Made by a program: the position numbers and the translations under genes. 64,000 nucleotides of DNA, taken from the NCBI GenBank assembly GCA_017562135.1, contig QEYB01000891.1, forward strand, positions 1-64,000, read 5' to 3'. The stretch comes from Dipylidium caninum. Taxonomy: Eukaryota; Platyhelminthes; Cestoda; Cyclophyllidea; Dipylidiidae. Positions 34,115 through 45,649 of the stretch are shown piece after piece; position 1 is the first letter of the stretch; each line of letters opens with the position of its first letter. Below the pieces are notes generated by a model, which worked only from the letters and a program-made list of their open reading frames with translations, had not been told where the DNA came from and searched no databases.

Positions 34115-36523
34115 ATGAAGGGCGGTGGAAGTCGCTTCGTCACATCGGTCTTCGGACGAATGTGGCGACACTCTCGGGCACTTCGGAGTCGACTGCAGTC
34201 TCCGAAAGCAGACTGCGCGAGTGGACGGCAGGTTGACGGTAGCACTCTTCTCGGTAAGTTGCCTCGAGTGCCGGTCGTTTGCTCGGCCTTATGTCATTCT
34301 CCCGTCTCATGGCTATTGCAGTGACGAATCAGTCGCTCAGGTCGACGAGTTTACCTCCAGCGTCATGGTCAACATCTGTTGAATATGGCGTTGAGAGGCG
34401 TGGCAGCATCATGTCATGCGTGCCACCGATACCTGAGGCTGAGCCGTGGGAGTGCAACCCTGTCTTCGTGACGAGAGGAAAAGTGGTCAGTCGTTCTCTC
34501 CACTAACTCTTTATGCAGTCCACCAACAGGCGCTAACCTCGTCATCCTCCACAATGCCTCTAGGCCGTTTGTGCCATTCAACTTGCCTCCAACGGCGTCA
34601 TGCTCTATTCAATGCCGCCTTTTACGCCTTACCCACTATCCTCGAAGTGGATGAGGAGGACGAAGTAGTGAGGAGAGGGGTTGAAGTAGAAGGAAAAGTG
34701 GAAGTGGAAGTGGACGTGGAAGTGGAAGTGGAGGCGGAGGCGGAGGCGGAGGTGAAGCCAGAAGACGAAGTGTCAGCACAAGTGGAAAATGAGAGCGTGA
34801 TGGCCCAGGAGATTGGGAGGAAAGGTGAGACCGAGTCAGAGTCAGAGCCAGAGTCAGAGTCAGAGTCAATGGCTTTGGCTTCGGCTTCGGCTTTGGCTTT
34901 GGCTTTGGCCTTTGCAGGAGTGAAGACAGACAGTGACGAGTGGAGGGTGGAAGCGCAAGAGGCGGTGGAAGTAGTGGTGGAAACGGAGACAGAGACAGAG
35001 ACAGAGACGGAGACGGAGACGGAGCCAGATGTGGAGATGGAAGTTGAGAGAGGGTGGAAAGAGAAAGGTGGAATCAGAAGCGGGAGTAGAGGTGGAAGTA
35101 GAGGTGGAAGTGGAGGTGGAGGTGGAGACAGATAAAGAAGGGCAGGCGGAGGCGGAGGCGGAGGCGGAGGCGGAGGCGGAGACGGAGACGGGGACGGAGC
35201 AGAGAATGGAAGCGGATTCGGCGACAGGGGACGGGACGAGGACGAGGGCGGAGACGGAAGTGGAAGCAGAAATGGAAGCGGACATGGAAGCGATTGCCGA
35301 GACGAGGGCGCGGACGGGGACGGACGAAATGGAGGAAGACGATTGTGAGAGAGGGCGAGAGGAAGAAGCTGAAGAAGGAATAAGCATGAGAGATTTATTT
35401 TCAGAGGCAGAATACGAAAGTGAAAGCATGAAATCAAGGGAAGGAGAAGCAGAAGGAGAGGAAGTGGAAGAAGAGGGAGAAGGAGAGGGGGAGAGGGGGA
35501 GAGAGAGAGAGGTCGAATCGCATTTGGAGAGAAGGGCAAAAAGTGAGGACTCAAGCGGTGGAGAATTGGTGTATGAGGTGGAGTCGGGGGAGGAAGAAGA
35601 TGTGAAGACATTGCCACGGGAAGAGGAGTCTGAGTCTGGCGAGGATGACTCTGAGTCGGCTGAAGAAGCACTTCAACGCATCCGTGAGTGGTCGCTTACT
35701 TCGTCTTATGGTCAACGTAGTCTTTTCGAGGAGTGTGGTGCAATGGTTTATCAGTGATCTTCGACTGAAGAGAATGTGTCTTCTCTGCGTAGTTGGCAAT
35801 CGAATGCGTTGCAGCGAAGAGACATCGGCGAAGCTACTTGCAGGCCCCTCTGTGACCGATCGGCACACATTTCTATGGGAAGAGGAGTCTGAAGAAGATG
35901 TCTCCGAGTCGGCCGAAGAAGCGCTCGAAGGCATCCGTGAGTGTTCGCTCACTTCATCTTAAGATCAACGTAGTCCTCTTGAAGAGTGTAGTGCAATGGT
36001 TCATGAGCGATCTTTGACTCAAGAGTATGTGTGTCTGTCCCCTCCACACAGTTGCCAACCGAACGCGTGGCAGGGAGAAGACGCCGCCGACGAAGCCAGC
36101 CACAGGCGGATCTGCCAACGGTTGGTGGACCGTTCTATTGGAAGATGTGTCTGAAGATGATGACTCTGAGCCCCTGGAGAAAGCGCTCAAACGAATCCGT
36201 GAGTGTTCACTTACTTCGTCTTACGATGAAAGTAGTCCTCCTGCGCCCAGTAGTAGTGTGGTGCAATGGGTTGCACGAGTGATCTTCGACTGAAGAGAAT
36301 GTGTCTCCTCTGCATAGGTGCCAACCGGAAGCTCTACAGTGAGGAGCCTCCGTCCACGAAGCCATCAACACGGAAATCTGTAAGCGAGCAGTGTACATTG
36401 TCTTCAAGTGTTGGTGGAAGTTGTTATCAAATTGTGAGGCCATTAAGCGAAGTGACTTCTCTTATTTTGCAGCGGAGAAGAAGATTCACGCATCTCTTTT
36501 GTTGCTTCTGGAGAAAGAAGTAG
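34115..36523 (+). CDS. Gene G: acidic dipeptide-repeat protein with triplicated exon block
   Basis: Predicted exons: 34,115-34,253 (basic, MKGGGSRFVTSVFGRMW), 34,322-34,485 (VTNQSLRSTSLPP, then Cys/Pro-rich), 34,530-35,683 (Glu-rich), 35,793-35,936, 36,052-36,198, 36,318-36,379 and 36,473-36,523. Phases agree except inside exon 3, which is 1,154 nt where 1,153 would be in frame; the frame switches near 35,060. Exon 3 encodes VE, EA, ET and SE dipeptide runs from GA-rich hexanucleotides. Exons 4 and 5 and the 3' end of exon 3 are tandem copies (SESAEEAL.RI, then a phase-1 donor GTGAGT), introns included. The length would be about 620 residues, with no TM helix. Role unknown; such acidic low-complexity proteins are usually disordered. 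Intron 2 (44 bp) is very short and could be misplaced. Confidence 0.58.
34690..35205 (+). repeat. In-frame hexanucleotide arrays in gene G
   Basis: Successive arrays are GAAGTG/GAGGCG (34,690-34,755), GAGTCA (34,828-34,868), GGCTTT/GGCTTC (34,870-34,912), GAGACA/GAGACG (34,985-35,025), GGAAGT (35,088-35,130) and GGCGGA (35,140-35,200). All have a six-base period, so they encode alternating dipeptides. The G' copy has only one or two units at the matching places. Confidence 0.8.
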
Positions 36524-36529
36524 ATGGCG

Positions 36530-37258
36530 TGAGTAGGTGGTATCAATTGGTGAGACACAAAAGTGGACGAGCAGCGGAAGTGGAGGAGCCGAGGAGGCGG
36601 TGAGGCGGTGAGGCGGCGAGTCGCGGAAGCGGAAGCGGAAGCGGCGAGTCGGGGAGTCAGGGAGTCGAGGGAGGAAATGAGGTGTGCAGAGCTCTGGCGG
36701 TTGCAGTTGGACACATGCAAGGTGAGTGGATAAGGGAGAGGACCAATGTGAAAGCTTTGCCCCTGAGTGAATACGCCTTGAGTAAGGACCGTGCCCGCAT
36801 AGAATTTACCTTTCACCAAAATTAGGATCGTTGGTTAAAAGCGGCGAGTGGCATGCAGACGACTATTCTCTTCGTGGGTAGGCAGAAACTACGAAGACCG
36901 ATGAGCAACCCAAGACGCCAACAGACCATCAGCCCAGAAATCCATGCAAATCGGGCTGCATGAATGTCGTTGTTTGGAGATGTCCAAGCACGTGGTGTGA
37001 GCGACGCTTTCACACTAAGAAGAGGAGGCCTTCTCGCCGATGTCTGTGCACTTACGGTTGGTTCTCGGTCAAGTGCCAGCAGGTTTAGTGCTTCGCACAT
37101 GCAACCGTAGCCTCAGAAGCCTCACATACTTCTATTCGCTTTGCCAAATTTTGCCCTCCAAAACCGTGCCAATTGTTCCAACACCTCACACATTCCAATG
37201 CCCTGTGGAGAGATGCAGAGCCTAGTCTGCTACCCGCTCTCCCCTATTTACTAGAACT
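36530..37258. other. Intergenic, purine-rich start
   Basis: A GGCGGTGA/GGAAGC-rich stretch at 36,570-36,680 follows gene G. The rest shows no supported feature, and no AATAAA was found close behind the gene G stop. Confidence 0.35.
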
Positions 37259-37263
37259 TTCCT

Positions 37264-37376
37264 ACTCCACTCCACTCCACTCCACTACTCCACTCCACTC
37301 CACTCCACTCCCACTCCACTCCACTCCAATCGGCTCGGCTCGACTCGGCTCGGCTCGACTCGACTCGACTCGACTC
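37264..37376 (+). repeat. Pentanucleotide satellite CCACT, switching to CGRCT
   Basis: A CCACT array (37,264-37,327) passes directly into a CGGCT/CGACT array (37,330-37,376), keeping the five-base period. Pyrimidine-rich TCCTC sequence follows to about 37,530. Confidence 0.9.
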
Positions 37377-38027
37377 TGTTTTAACACCAACTACGTCATT
37401 CTCTCCACCCTTTCCACCCCTCGTCCACACGGGACAACTTTCGCTTTCTTCTCCTCTCCTCTCCTCCTCTCCTATCCTCTCCTCCCTCTGCTATCCTCTC
37501 TTCTCTCTTCTCTTCTCTTCTCAACACCATCACAATTGTCTGATAGGTGACACTTTGGGAAGCCTCTGCAATAAATATATCTTTGTTCACGCTGCTACCA
37601 GCCTCTTCTTAACAGCTCACTGCAGCCTCAAATGCCTCCTCTCTCCTCTCTCCTCTCTCCTTGTCAACACGCACTGAGGTCAACTCATCCGGTTGCAACC
37701 AGAAGGGCTGGAAGCCCTAGAAGCTTAGTAGGATGAAAGGGAGGGCGAAGTAACGAGTGAACGAGCCACTTTCCTCTTTCGGCTGCCTGTTCTTCCGCGG
37801 TGAAAGAAGAAGAGATGAGGATGCCTCGCTACGAGGCTTCGATCTGAACTTTACGTAGGCAGGAGCGAGAACAGACTTTCTAATACTTCAGCCACCATCT
37901 GCGCCATTTCGACCAGACATCCAGTTCAACAGACAAAGTCTATTTTAACACTTCTTCCTCACGAGACATTCGCTCCGGTCGAGGCAATACCAATTCTCAC
38001 AATTTCTAAGACTTTGCCCACGCTGCC

Positions 38028-38054
38028 GCCTGCCTGCCTGCCTGCCTGCCTGCC
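38028..38054 (+). repeat. TGCC tetranucleotide microsatellite
   Basis: A run of TGCC units in otherwise featureless DNA. Confidence 0.9.
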
Positions 38055-38194
38055 CCGCTGGTCCGCCTGCCGCTCAACTAGCCAGTTCTACCTGCAACAC
38101 TCTTATAACATTACCTCTCTCACTCTCTAACTCTATCCGCCCTCCCCCATTTCCCCTATCCCCCTCCCCGCACTCCTTCCCCTCCCCCTCTTTC

Positions 38195-38239
38195 CCTACC
38201 TACCTACCTACCTACCTACCTACCTACCTACCTACCTAT
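38195..38239 (+). repeat. CTAC tetranucleotide microsatellite
   Basis: About ten nearly uninterrupted CTAC units, preceded by a C-rich stretch. Confidence 0.9.
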
Positions 38240-38644
38240 CTCATTCCAACCTTCGTCATCGCCCTCACATATGACTGCATTAAAGGTGGAGTAACAACAA
38301 CGAGATGACCCTAACAGCCCCAACCCTACCTTCCTGATATAACCATTGTAAAATACACAATCTGCGCTCGTAGCCTCAACATGGCCTGTGGTTAATCTGG
38401 CAGGCAAATGAAATAATACAACATCAGTACAAAAGCAAATGCCGGGAAGATGGGCACCTTACGTGCACATGTAATAAGGAAGGATACTTTGTTCCATGTT
38501 GGCCGCTCCTCCGTCCTCCGCACCGTCGGACTGTGAACGCTCCTCCACGGAGCCAGGAGTATCTCATAACTGGAGGCTTCATCTTACAGTGTTTCTTCAG
38601 CCTACTCACTTGAAATGGCGTGTTTCCACACGCACGAAGCCTCT

Positions 38645-39050
38645 TTGCTCTACCGACTGGCATAATGTATAAGAGTCACTTTCGCCGCAGCATACATGGC
38701 AGCTGGGGTACTTTGTGTAGCGTAATGATAACCCAGAGAAGAGTTTTGATGGAATTACTTTTTTTCCATCGAAGTGCTCCCTCAGTCAGACCTTGTTCTT
38801 TACCCGGGGTCTCTAGACGCAATATCCTTCTGGGTCTTTTTTATGCGGCATAAACTCTGTCCTCATGTTGGTAGAGAAATTAGGAAGTATCTGGAAAAAT
38901 GCATGCAATATCGCCCATTGAGCGAGTTGTGAGCAGGGTTTTAGTCTAGAGAAGACGTCAAGCGTGAATAAGACTCCATCAACTGACGTCGAGTCGCATT
39001 TGGGTCTGTCAAGCAATATCCAGAAGAAGCTCTCGCTTGTATGGCAGTGG
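38645..39050 (+). repeat. Repeat B, copy 3
   Basis: Direct match to 7,815-8,230, with anchors such as GTAGCGTAATGATAACCC, GAATTACTTTTTTTCC and AACTGACGTCGAGTC. The divergence is mainly substitutions. Confidence 0.65.
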
Positions 39051-40300
39051 GAAGAATCCAGACCAAGTGAAGTGGTCACTTCCCGTTCCATGCTTTAACT
39101 GTCCTTAATAAAGTGGCAGGTGAGCAAAATGTTCACGGAAATGTGGGAATGCCTCGAAAAATTATGGCAGGTGATGCCCAGGTTCGTGTTAAGGAGAAAA
39201 GCGAGGTGGATCGGCAGGTGGATCCTCACAGCCTGACGATCCATTCTCCCAACACCGCTCAGACATCAAATTCAAGAACAATGATTTGATTAAGTTTTTG
39301 TGATGTAACCACTCGGGGAAGGACCCCTTATAGCCCAACCTTGTAGTTTGGGAGAATCTCTCAGAGTCGCCAGTAAGAATATATCCCAACCGAGGCAAAA
39401 TTCTTGCTCATCACTTTCGAAGACCTCTCGGCCGCGAGGACGATCTGGCATTAAGCATAATGGAACGCTCAGAGCCGAAGTGCGGAAATGCACGCTGCAT
39501 GAGTGCTTTCATTTTGGAGCATTGACATTGCAATCCAAACATTTCTTCAAGTGATGTTGAGAATTTAGCAATTTCGAGCTCCAAGGAGGCCCTTCACACT
39601 CACCATTTCCGCAAGGAGGATACACGAGACTGTTGTGACACCTTAAGCGCGTAGGTGCACTCACCAGATGAATTAGGTACTTCTCGAGGACAAAAATGGC
39701 ACACAGACTTCGTTCACTTGCCCTTGGGGACTTCTCTCACGGAAGTGGATGCAGAGCCATGTAACTCGTTCGCTGCCCATGTCAGTGCCTCGGTAGGCAA
39801 AAATTTGGGCCTTTTGCGGTAAGAAGGTACTCTTTGCGCCCTATTCCCTCGCATTTAGCTAAACCCACTCCTCTCGGTTACGCGCAATTTGCTAACTCCC
39901 TTATTCCCCACTGAACACGGATGAGTTAAAGTCAGTCGGAGGCAACGACACCCGCACAACCGCACATGCCATGATCCGACGGTTATGTTTACTGTTCTCT
40001 CCCCATCAACTTCCTCACCACATTAGGCTAGACGACTGAATCAAATATCAAAAAGCGGTTCAGTATTAAACGCCCTGTGTTTCAAACACGAATGAAACTT
40101 GAACCGCCTGACACCCATTAAGCCTGAAAGCAGCCTTCACCAATTGAGACCATTAAAACCTCCGAATACAGGCAATGCAGCGGTCCTTGACACAGCCATC
40201 TCCCTAGGGAGCCTCAACTCAAGCTTGTCATGATGATGGCGACATTTCATAGCTTTTCCGCCTCTATTTAGCATTCCTCCGATGGCAGGCTTGGGAAATC
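39051..40300. other. Intergenic, nothing recognised
   Basis: Short frames in several registers only. No splice-consistent exon or repeat copy was found. Confidence 0.35.
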
Positions 40301-40870
40301 AATGGCTCTCTGTCGCTGTTTTGATTTATGTATTGTCGTTGTCACTTGAAAAATCGAATGGACAACCAATAGGTGAGGCCAGGCATCCAGATAGGCTTTG
40401 TAGGTGCGTAGCTGAAGGCGAGTAAACTCACCCCTTAGACAGTGGTGAAGAGAACGGTTGATTGCATGTGCTGGTTTCAATCAGGGTGCGTGAAATGGAA
40501 ATGGAGGCGGGAGTTTGGCGAGAGCATAAGAGAATTTTGTACATCATTTCTCTGTGGGTCCGAAAACGAAAATAAAGCCAGGCCAAAGTGATTTAGAAGG
40601 AGGTTCAAGGTGAAGATATGAGAGCATCGTGATTTGTATCGTCAAAGAAGAGAAGTAATTCTGCTCTACTCTCGATTACAGATCGGTGAAAATGGCGGTC
40701 TGTAGAAGAAGACGACATTTGAGCGCAGAAAGCAGTTGTGAGACAAGCACTGGAGGCCTACACACGGTTGTGCAAAATCTGAAATCAACGTTTCGTAGAG
40801 AAGAAATAGCTACCAGTGCTAGGGGCGTGGAGGGTTCGAGACCAATCTTGAATAAGACGAGATGAAATCA
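40301..40870 (+). repeat. Repeat C, copy 2
   Basis: Direct copy of 20,585-21,072 with about 70 extra bases near 40,350-40,420. Repeat M starts directly after it. Confidence 0.65.
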
Positions 40871-40874
40871 TACC

Positions 40875-42127
40875 ACCTGCACACCTTGTCAGATTTTATC
40901 ATCACATATGGTTCTCCATAAATTCCAAGCAACAAGAATAAGCAATTAGACAGTCACGAACGAACCCGCTCATTCCGCCACCGTCCATATCGCATCCTCG
41001 GCCGCACCCAAATATCCCTGACCGCACAGTCCGCATCCACCTCCGATCCCTTAAAACAATCACATAGTATTTAATAATAGTGTATAGTAACAGTAATGAT
41101 AATAATACTAACTGTTACTATTATTATTCAACAATTATTGCACCACTGCCCGTCTCCCACTGTGCAACTAGCACACAAGTGTTCTTTTCTATTGTTTACT
41201 AATATCCCATTATTACTCACCTGGTCATCTCCACTGCCGCAAATGAGAATGTCGAATTTTTGTCGTGTCATTATTCATTGCATTGGTGTATATTCCACCT
41301 TGCTCAGCGTTACTCACCAACGATGCTGCAATGATTTTGAATGTGTGCGTGGCATATTACATATTGTCTAAGCCTACTCCGCTCCGTCGAAGCCATTTTC
41401 GCACATCTCCTCAAAACCGTTCAGGCGGTGTGAGTGTAAAGCGACCAGTCGACTGATAATCGTGGCTCACAACTTGCAATTCACCTCACACAAAGGTCCT
41501 TTCTACGCTAGCGAAGGGCACTTTTCTGCTTCTTACGCGATTACTTTGTGGGACTGCATTGGGGAAGAAAATGCTTTACTTAACAGCAGCCAGACAGCTA
41601 AGGTACGTCTTCTTGATTGGAACTCCACTCACCAATCACATTATGAGCGGCAATTAGCATGCTTAGAAGACCACTTACACCGCCAAAGCAATTCAGTCCG
41701 TAGCCTGTTAATCTCGACCGAATTGTGCGCACCCCTTTAACTTGACACCTCAACGTACCCACCTGTCCATGAGGGGACAAGAGGAGTTTTCTGTGAGGAA
41801 AATGCTTGCTGACTGAGGACGGGGAGTAGTTGGAAGTGGAGGTTATAAAAAGCAGGCGCTTCCAAGAGACGGGGAAGGACAGAATATCTTGATTGGGCAG
41901 GCGAGTCATGAGGAATGAGCGAAGCTGGAGAAATCAAATTTGACTCATAGCAAACCGTGTGGCTGTATTTGGAGAATGCCACCACGCGACCACCGACTCC
42001 ACACCAACAGCCTACACGGTCGAAACGCACTGGACTCACTGCTCCTCTAATTCTCCATCATGTATACAACATTTCGCCATCCCCACCAACTTTTCTTGTG
42101 GTTGGTGAGGTAAAGCATTTGACCTTC
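40875..42127 (+). repeat. Repeat M, copy 1
   Basis: Nearly identical to 61,395-62,670 (same strand) and to the reverse complement of 55,375-56,625. It is followed directly by block P here, whereas in the palindrome a 1.6-kb segment lies between M and P. Confidence 0.75.
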
Positions 42128-42580
42128 ACCCTGAGACTTAATTGATATTAGAATGTCCTGATAAAAGTCCCAAGTTCGGTCACCTAATGAAGTGGGCTAA
42201 ATCACACGACTTTGCCCGGATTACGACTTTTTTATGCATACAATTTACCAATCAGGTGGCGCTACCATCAACATTGATAAAACTGAGAAGTAGTTACAAT
42301 GCGGTGCACACCGCTGACGGACCATACATTATCCGCGTAGACAGTAATTCCACACCATACTCAGAAGTTTGTTTCATTTTAATCGACCAACCTGCCTACC
42401 TAAGTAGTAAATTAAGAAGGGCGTACACAGACAAGACAGATTCGGCAGCCGGCATAATTTACACTGACAGTGTTATGCGATTGAAGTTCAATGAAAGCGA
42501 TGAGGCAACTTTACTTGCTGCCGTAATCTGGGCTACATCCAAGTCTAGATGACCTGCGTTTTTCATACAGAGCGTAACCG
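41440..42580 (+). CDS. Candidate spliced gene across repeats M and P, unrecognised (partial)
   Basis: One exon ends at a strong donor AAG|GTACGT (about 41,600) and encodes HNLQFTSHKGPF, FSASYAITLWDCIGEEN and LLNSSQTAK; its upstream edge is unclear. Block P (42,142-42,552) is open for 136 codons and includes IQFTNQ, SSYNA, YSEVCFILIDQPAY and GIIYTDSVMRLKFNESDE. A possible acceptor, CAATTTACCAATCAG, lies within P. The inverted copies at 56,063-55,890 and 53,745-53,467 keep the same amino-acid motifs, which supports coding. How the exons join is not resolved. Function unknown. Confidence 0.36.
42128..42580 (+). repeat. Block P, copy 1
   Basis: Reverse complement of 53,325-53,745 with substitutions and indels. 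Shared protein motifs are FTNQ, SSYNA/SCYNA, NSTPYSEVCFILIDQPAY and AYTDKTDS. The copy here stays open to 42,552; the other stops after QPAY. Confidence 0.6.
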
Positions 42581-42909
42581 CAGCTGGAATAATTCTTGCC
42601 CAAGTACGGCATGTCAGATCACCGCAACCAGTACGACATCCTGCCAGTCGGTTTCGGCTTATCTGATCAGTAGAAACGACCTACGGCTGCACAAAGATTG
42701 AGGCCTCACCCCCGTGTTCTTTAGTTCAGCAGACGAAGAGATTCCTGTCCTCTGCCTCTATTTTCCGTCTTCTTGTGAGACGGTAATCGATAGTCTTAAA
42801 TTCCTCCCCTTCTCTCACATCCTACTCTACGAAACAACGCGTCACTCCACTCCTCGCTTCGCACTTTCGCAAGTGCCCACTGATTGGCAGATACAAGACT
42901 GTTTGTGAC

Positions 42910-43869
42910 TCCCACTGGAAATTGTAAACACTGCGAGTAGCAAAGCATATCAAGTTGGTTGACTAGAAGAAGGCCGATGGGGCTGCACGCAAAAGCTTGA
43001 TGGAAAAAGAATTAGTCTATCGTCGGTGAATATGAATGGTACCCAGGCCGCCATCCTCCTCTCTCTTATCCCACCGCATCAACACTTTTCGCCTTCTTTC
43101 CACACTTCACACACCACACTCGCCTCCTCCCACCTACGTGTGGTCAATCTCTCGAGTCGTACATTGGCCTATTTGTTGCATAAATGTGTAGAGCCCGAAG
43201 TCGGGTGAGAGTGTGGGAGTATTATTGCGAAAGAATGGCATCCGACAGATGCTACTTTGAACTGGAATGTTATGATATAGCGGAAAAATGCAAAGGCGAG
43301 TGCTGGTGTTGCTGTTTTCATTTTTCTCGTCCCTCACTGCCGAGCGCGTGTTGTTGTGTTGGAGGAGGAGGAGGAAGACGAGGTGGTTTAGATGAGATCA
43401 GCCATAAGGATTCTATTATGCAACATCAATTCATTTGAGGACTTTTTCGTCGCAAATTCACATATGGAAAAAGGGACGAGGAGAATGATAATAAAGAAGT
43501 GAGATGGGAGGTGCTCCAAGTTCTCCGAAAATCTTCTGCACGGAGCGAGTGATTCTTTTACGGAGGCGACGCCGTCCAGCCGGCATTCACACGTCCTGAC
43601 TCACATCGCCCTCGTTGGTGCGATGACGCCTACTGCCGCGGTCTGCTGATGAGTCCTGCTCTATTTCGCCTCCTCTTTCGTGGACTTAAGCACCCGCAAC
43701 ACTTTCCTATCAATTTTGAGCACTGCCACCTCATTTACGCCTTTGCCTCCTCAGCAGACGAGCCGAATAGAGTAACGGTATAGGCATTCTGAGATAATGA
43801 AGCCGAAAGGTAGGAGTTGTCCCACCTGCTCCGCTCCCTCCCTGCTGAGTAAGTGTATGCAGGTAACCG
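42910..43869. other. Intergenic, one weak Cys-rich frame
   Basis: A plus frame at 43,184-43,438 holds a cysteine cluster (RCYFELECYDIAEKCKGECW, then CCC). It continues into GGA-encoded glycine, and no splice sites could be fixed, so it is not called as a gene. Confidence 0.3.
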
Positions 43870-45370
43870 ATTCCACTTGCTTACTGATGGTCGCACAAGT
43901 CCACATGGGCGGCCATTGCTAGGCAACGTTCTCTCCTTCATGTTAGTCGGAGGAGTCCACATCACTCGTCCATTTATCCTCCCCAACTGTACACGCCTCT
44001 GAGACGGCTTGTGGGCTGCAGTGAGGGGTTTTCTCAGGCTCATCGAGTTTTCACTTACGATTCAGCTTAGCAATGCAGTCAAAGTGATGACCAATGTTGC
44101 TCATGAGTATTGCGTTCCCAATGTCATTTCTCGATGCCACGCCCTCTACCGTGACTGATCTCTTAACAGACAAGACACATTCGGCTATGATACGCGCATT
44201 CTGAGCCAGCGAATTTGCAACCGATTTGAATTATTTGCTAATGGTTGTACACTTCAACATGGGAGGCTACTGCGGTCAACGAAATGAAGTTAGGCCTGAG
44301 CTTTAGGTTATAAGGTCAAATATAAGTCATGTAGATCTTGTGGTGTTCGAAATTGACTGCTTTTTAAGTCTCACGTTCAATCGTCAAAGCCACGAGCACG
44401 AGGAGTCACATTTCTCGTCAATTATTCATCCCCATGGTGGACGCATTTGTGGTGGCCTGTGGAGGCGCAGTGAAACGCCTTTCCGAGGTAATTATGTCTT
44501 CCACTTACGCTTCAACTGTGGAATGCAGTCAAAGGGGTGGCGCATATTGCCTATGCAGATTATTTTCTCTTAGTCCACTCAGTCTCAACAAAGATAATAC
44601 ATCCTTCGGACAGGCAGGTGAGCGCTAGTGTTTGACAGATTTCATAAGTTCTCCACAATAGCGGAAATCGACATTTCTCAGCGTCTGTAGCCTCAGTCGC
44701 CTTCATCAATATCTGAAAGTCCTTCACTCCGCTCCCGTTTGCACACGTGCTTGGAACGCTTCAAATCTCCGCCTCTTCTCCATATCTCACCACGTTTGCC
44801 AACATGTCACGAGGTCATGAATCCTAGGTGCCTGCTTGACAGCCATGACAAGACCACCCTCTGTGAAACGCGCATTGCGCGGACACCAGAGCGACTGTGC
44901 GATGACAAAATAACCACTCTAATCTAATGTATCGAGAGGAGAGCCACATCGGATGTTTCCATGTGGCTCGTATTCTTTTCAATACTTCATGTTATCAGCC
45001 TCATTATTTAGTGCACGCCACCAACCGAAAGATAAATCCGACCGTGGCCATCCCTCCCTGTCCAAAGGGACAGTGGACAGGTCAGAGCCCATTTCATCGC
45101 CGCGGAGGGAGCAGTAGAGGGAATGAAAGGGAGGCGAGTTTGGGTAAAAAGAGACATTGGAGTGTAGAAAGCGGTTGGGCGTGTGCAAAATTGTCCAAGT
45201 GGGTTGACCATTGGCCACCTCCATGAAGTTGTGCAGAGCAGAAAATTCGGCCGTCGTCGCGGTGATGGGATGTTGAGGGGGCAGTGAATGCAATTCGTCG
45301 GAAGGTGTAATTTGTTGATGTGGGATAATGGGTGCGCCGTGGCATTCTCCAAATGCATCGACACATGCGG
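43870..45370 (-). repeat. Repeat A, long copy 2
   Basis: Reverse-complement partner of 2,600-3,695, with the same three blocks in the same relative order. It is longer mainly through extra DNA between the second and third blocks. Confidence 0.62.
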
Positions 45371-45649
45371 CGATGAATGCAACTAACTGTTCAACTTCTA
45401 CTGACTTCTCCCCACTTTCCCGCAAATACCTCTTTCCAGACTCGAGATTTTCTTTTCGTCTCCCCTGTCTCTTACACTGGGGACTTCTTCTATAAAATCC
45501 ACACCCACCTCTTCTTCATCCTCAATCAGCAGTTTTTTTCCACCGAGGACTTTTCTTGCCACCTCATGGTGAGGTGAAAGGGTTAGACAGTCAAACCAGA
45601 GAGTAGCATGGAATTCGGTCCAAATTAATAGGCGTCGGATTGAATTGAT

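Noticed and set aside
34622..35671. 349-codon minus-strand open frame, the longest in the window
   Set aside because: It is Leu/Pro/Ser low-complexity sequence antisense to the Glu-rich exon of gene G. The hexamer arrays keep all frames open, and there are no splice or promoter signals on that strand.
43184..43438. Cys-rich frame ending in glycine repeats
   Set aside because: The cysteine cluster is attractive, but the frame runs on into GGA-repeat sequence and no splice site pair was convincing.
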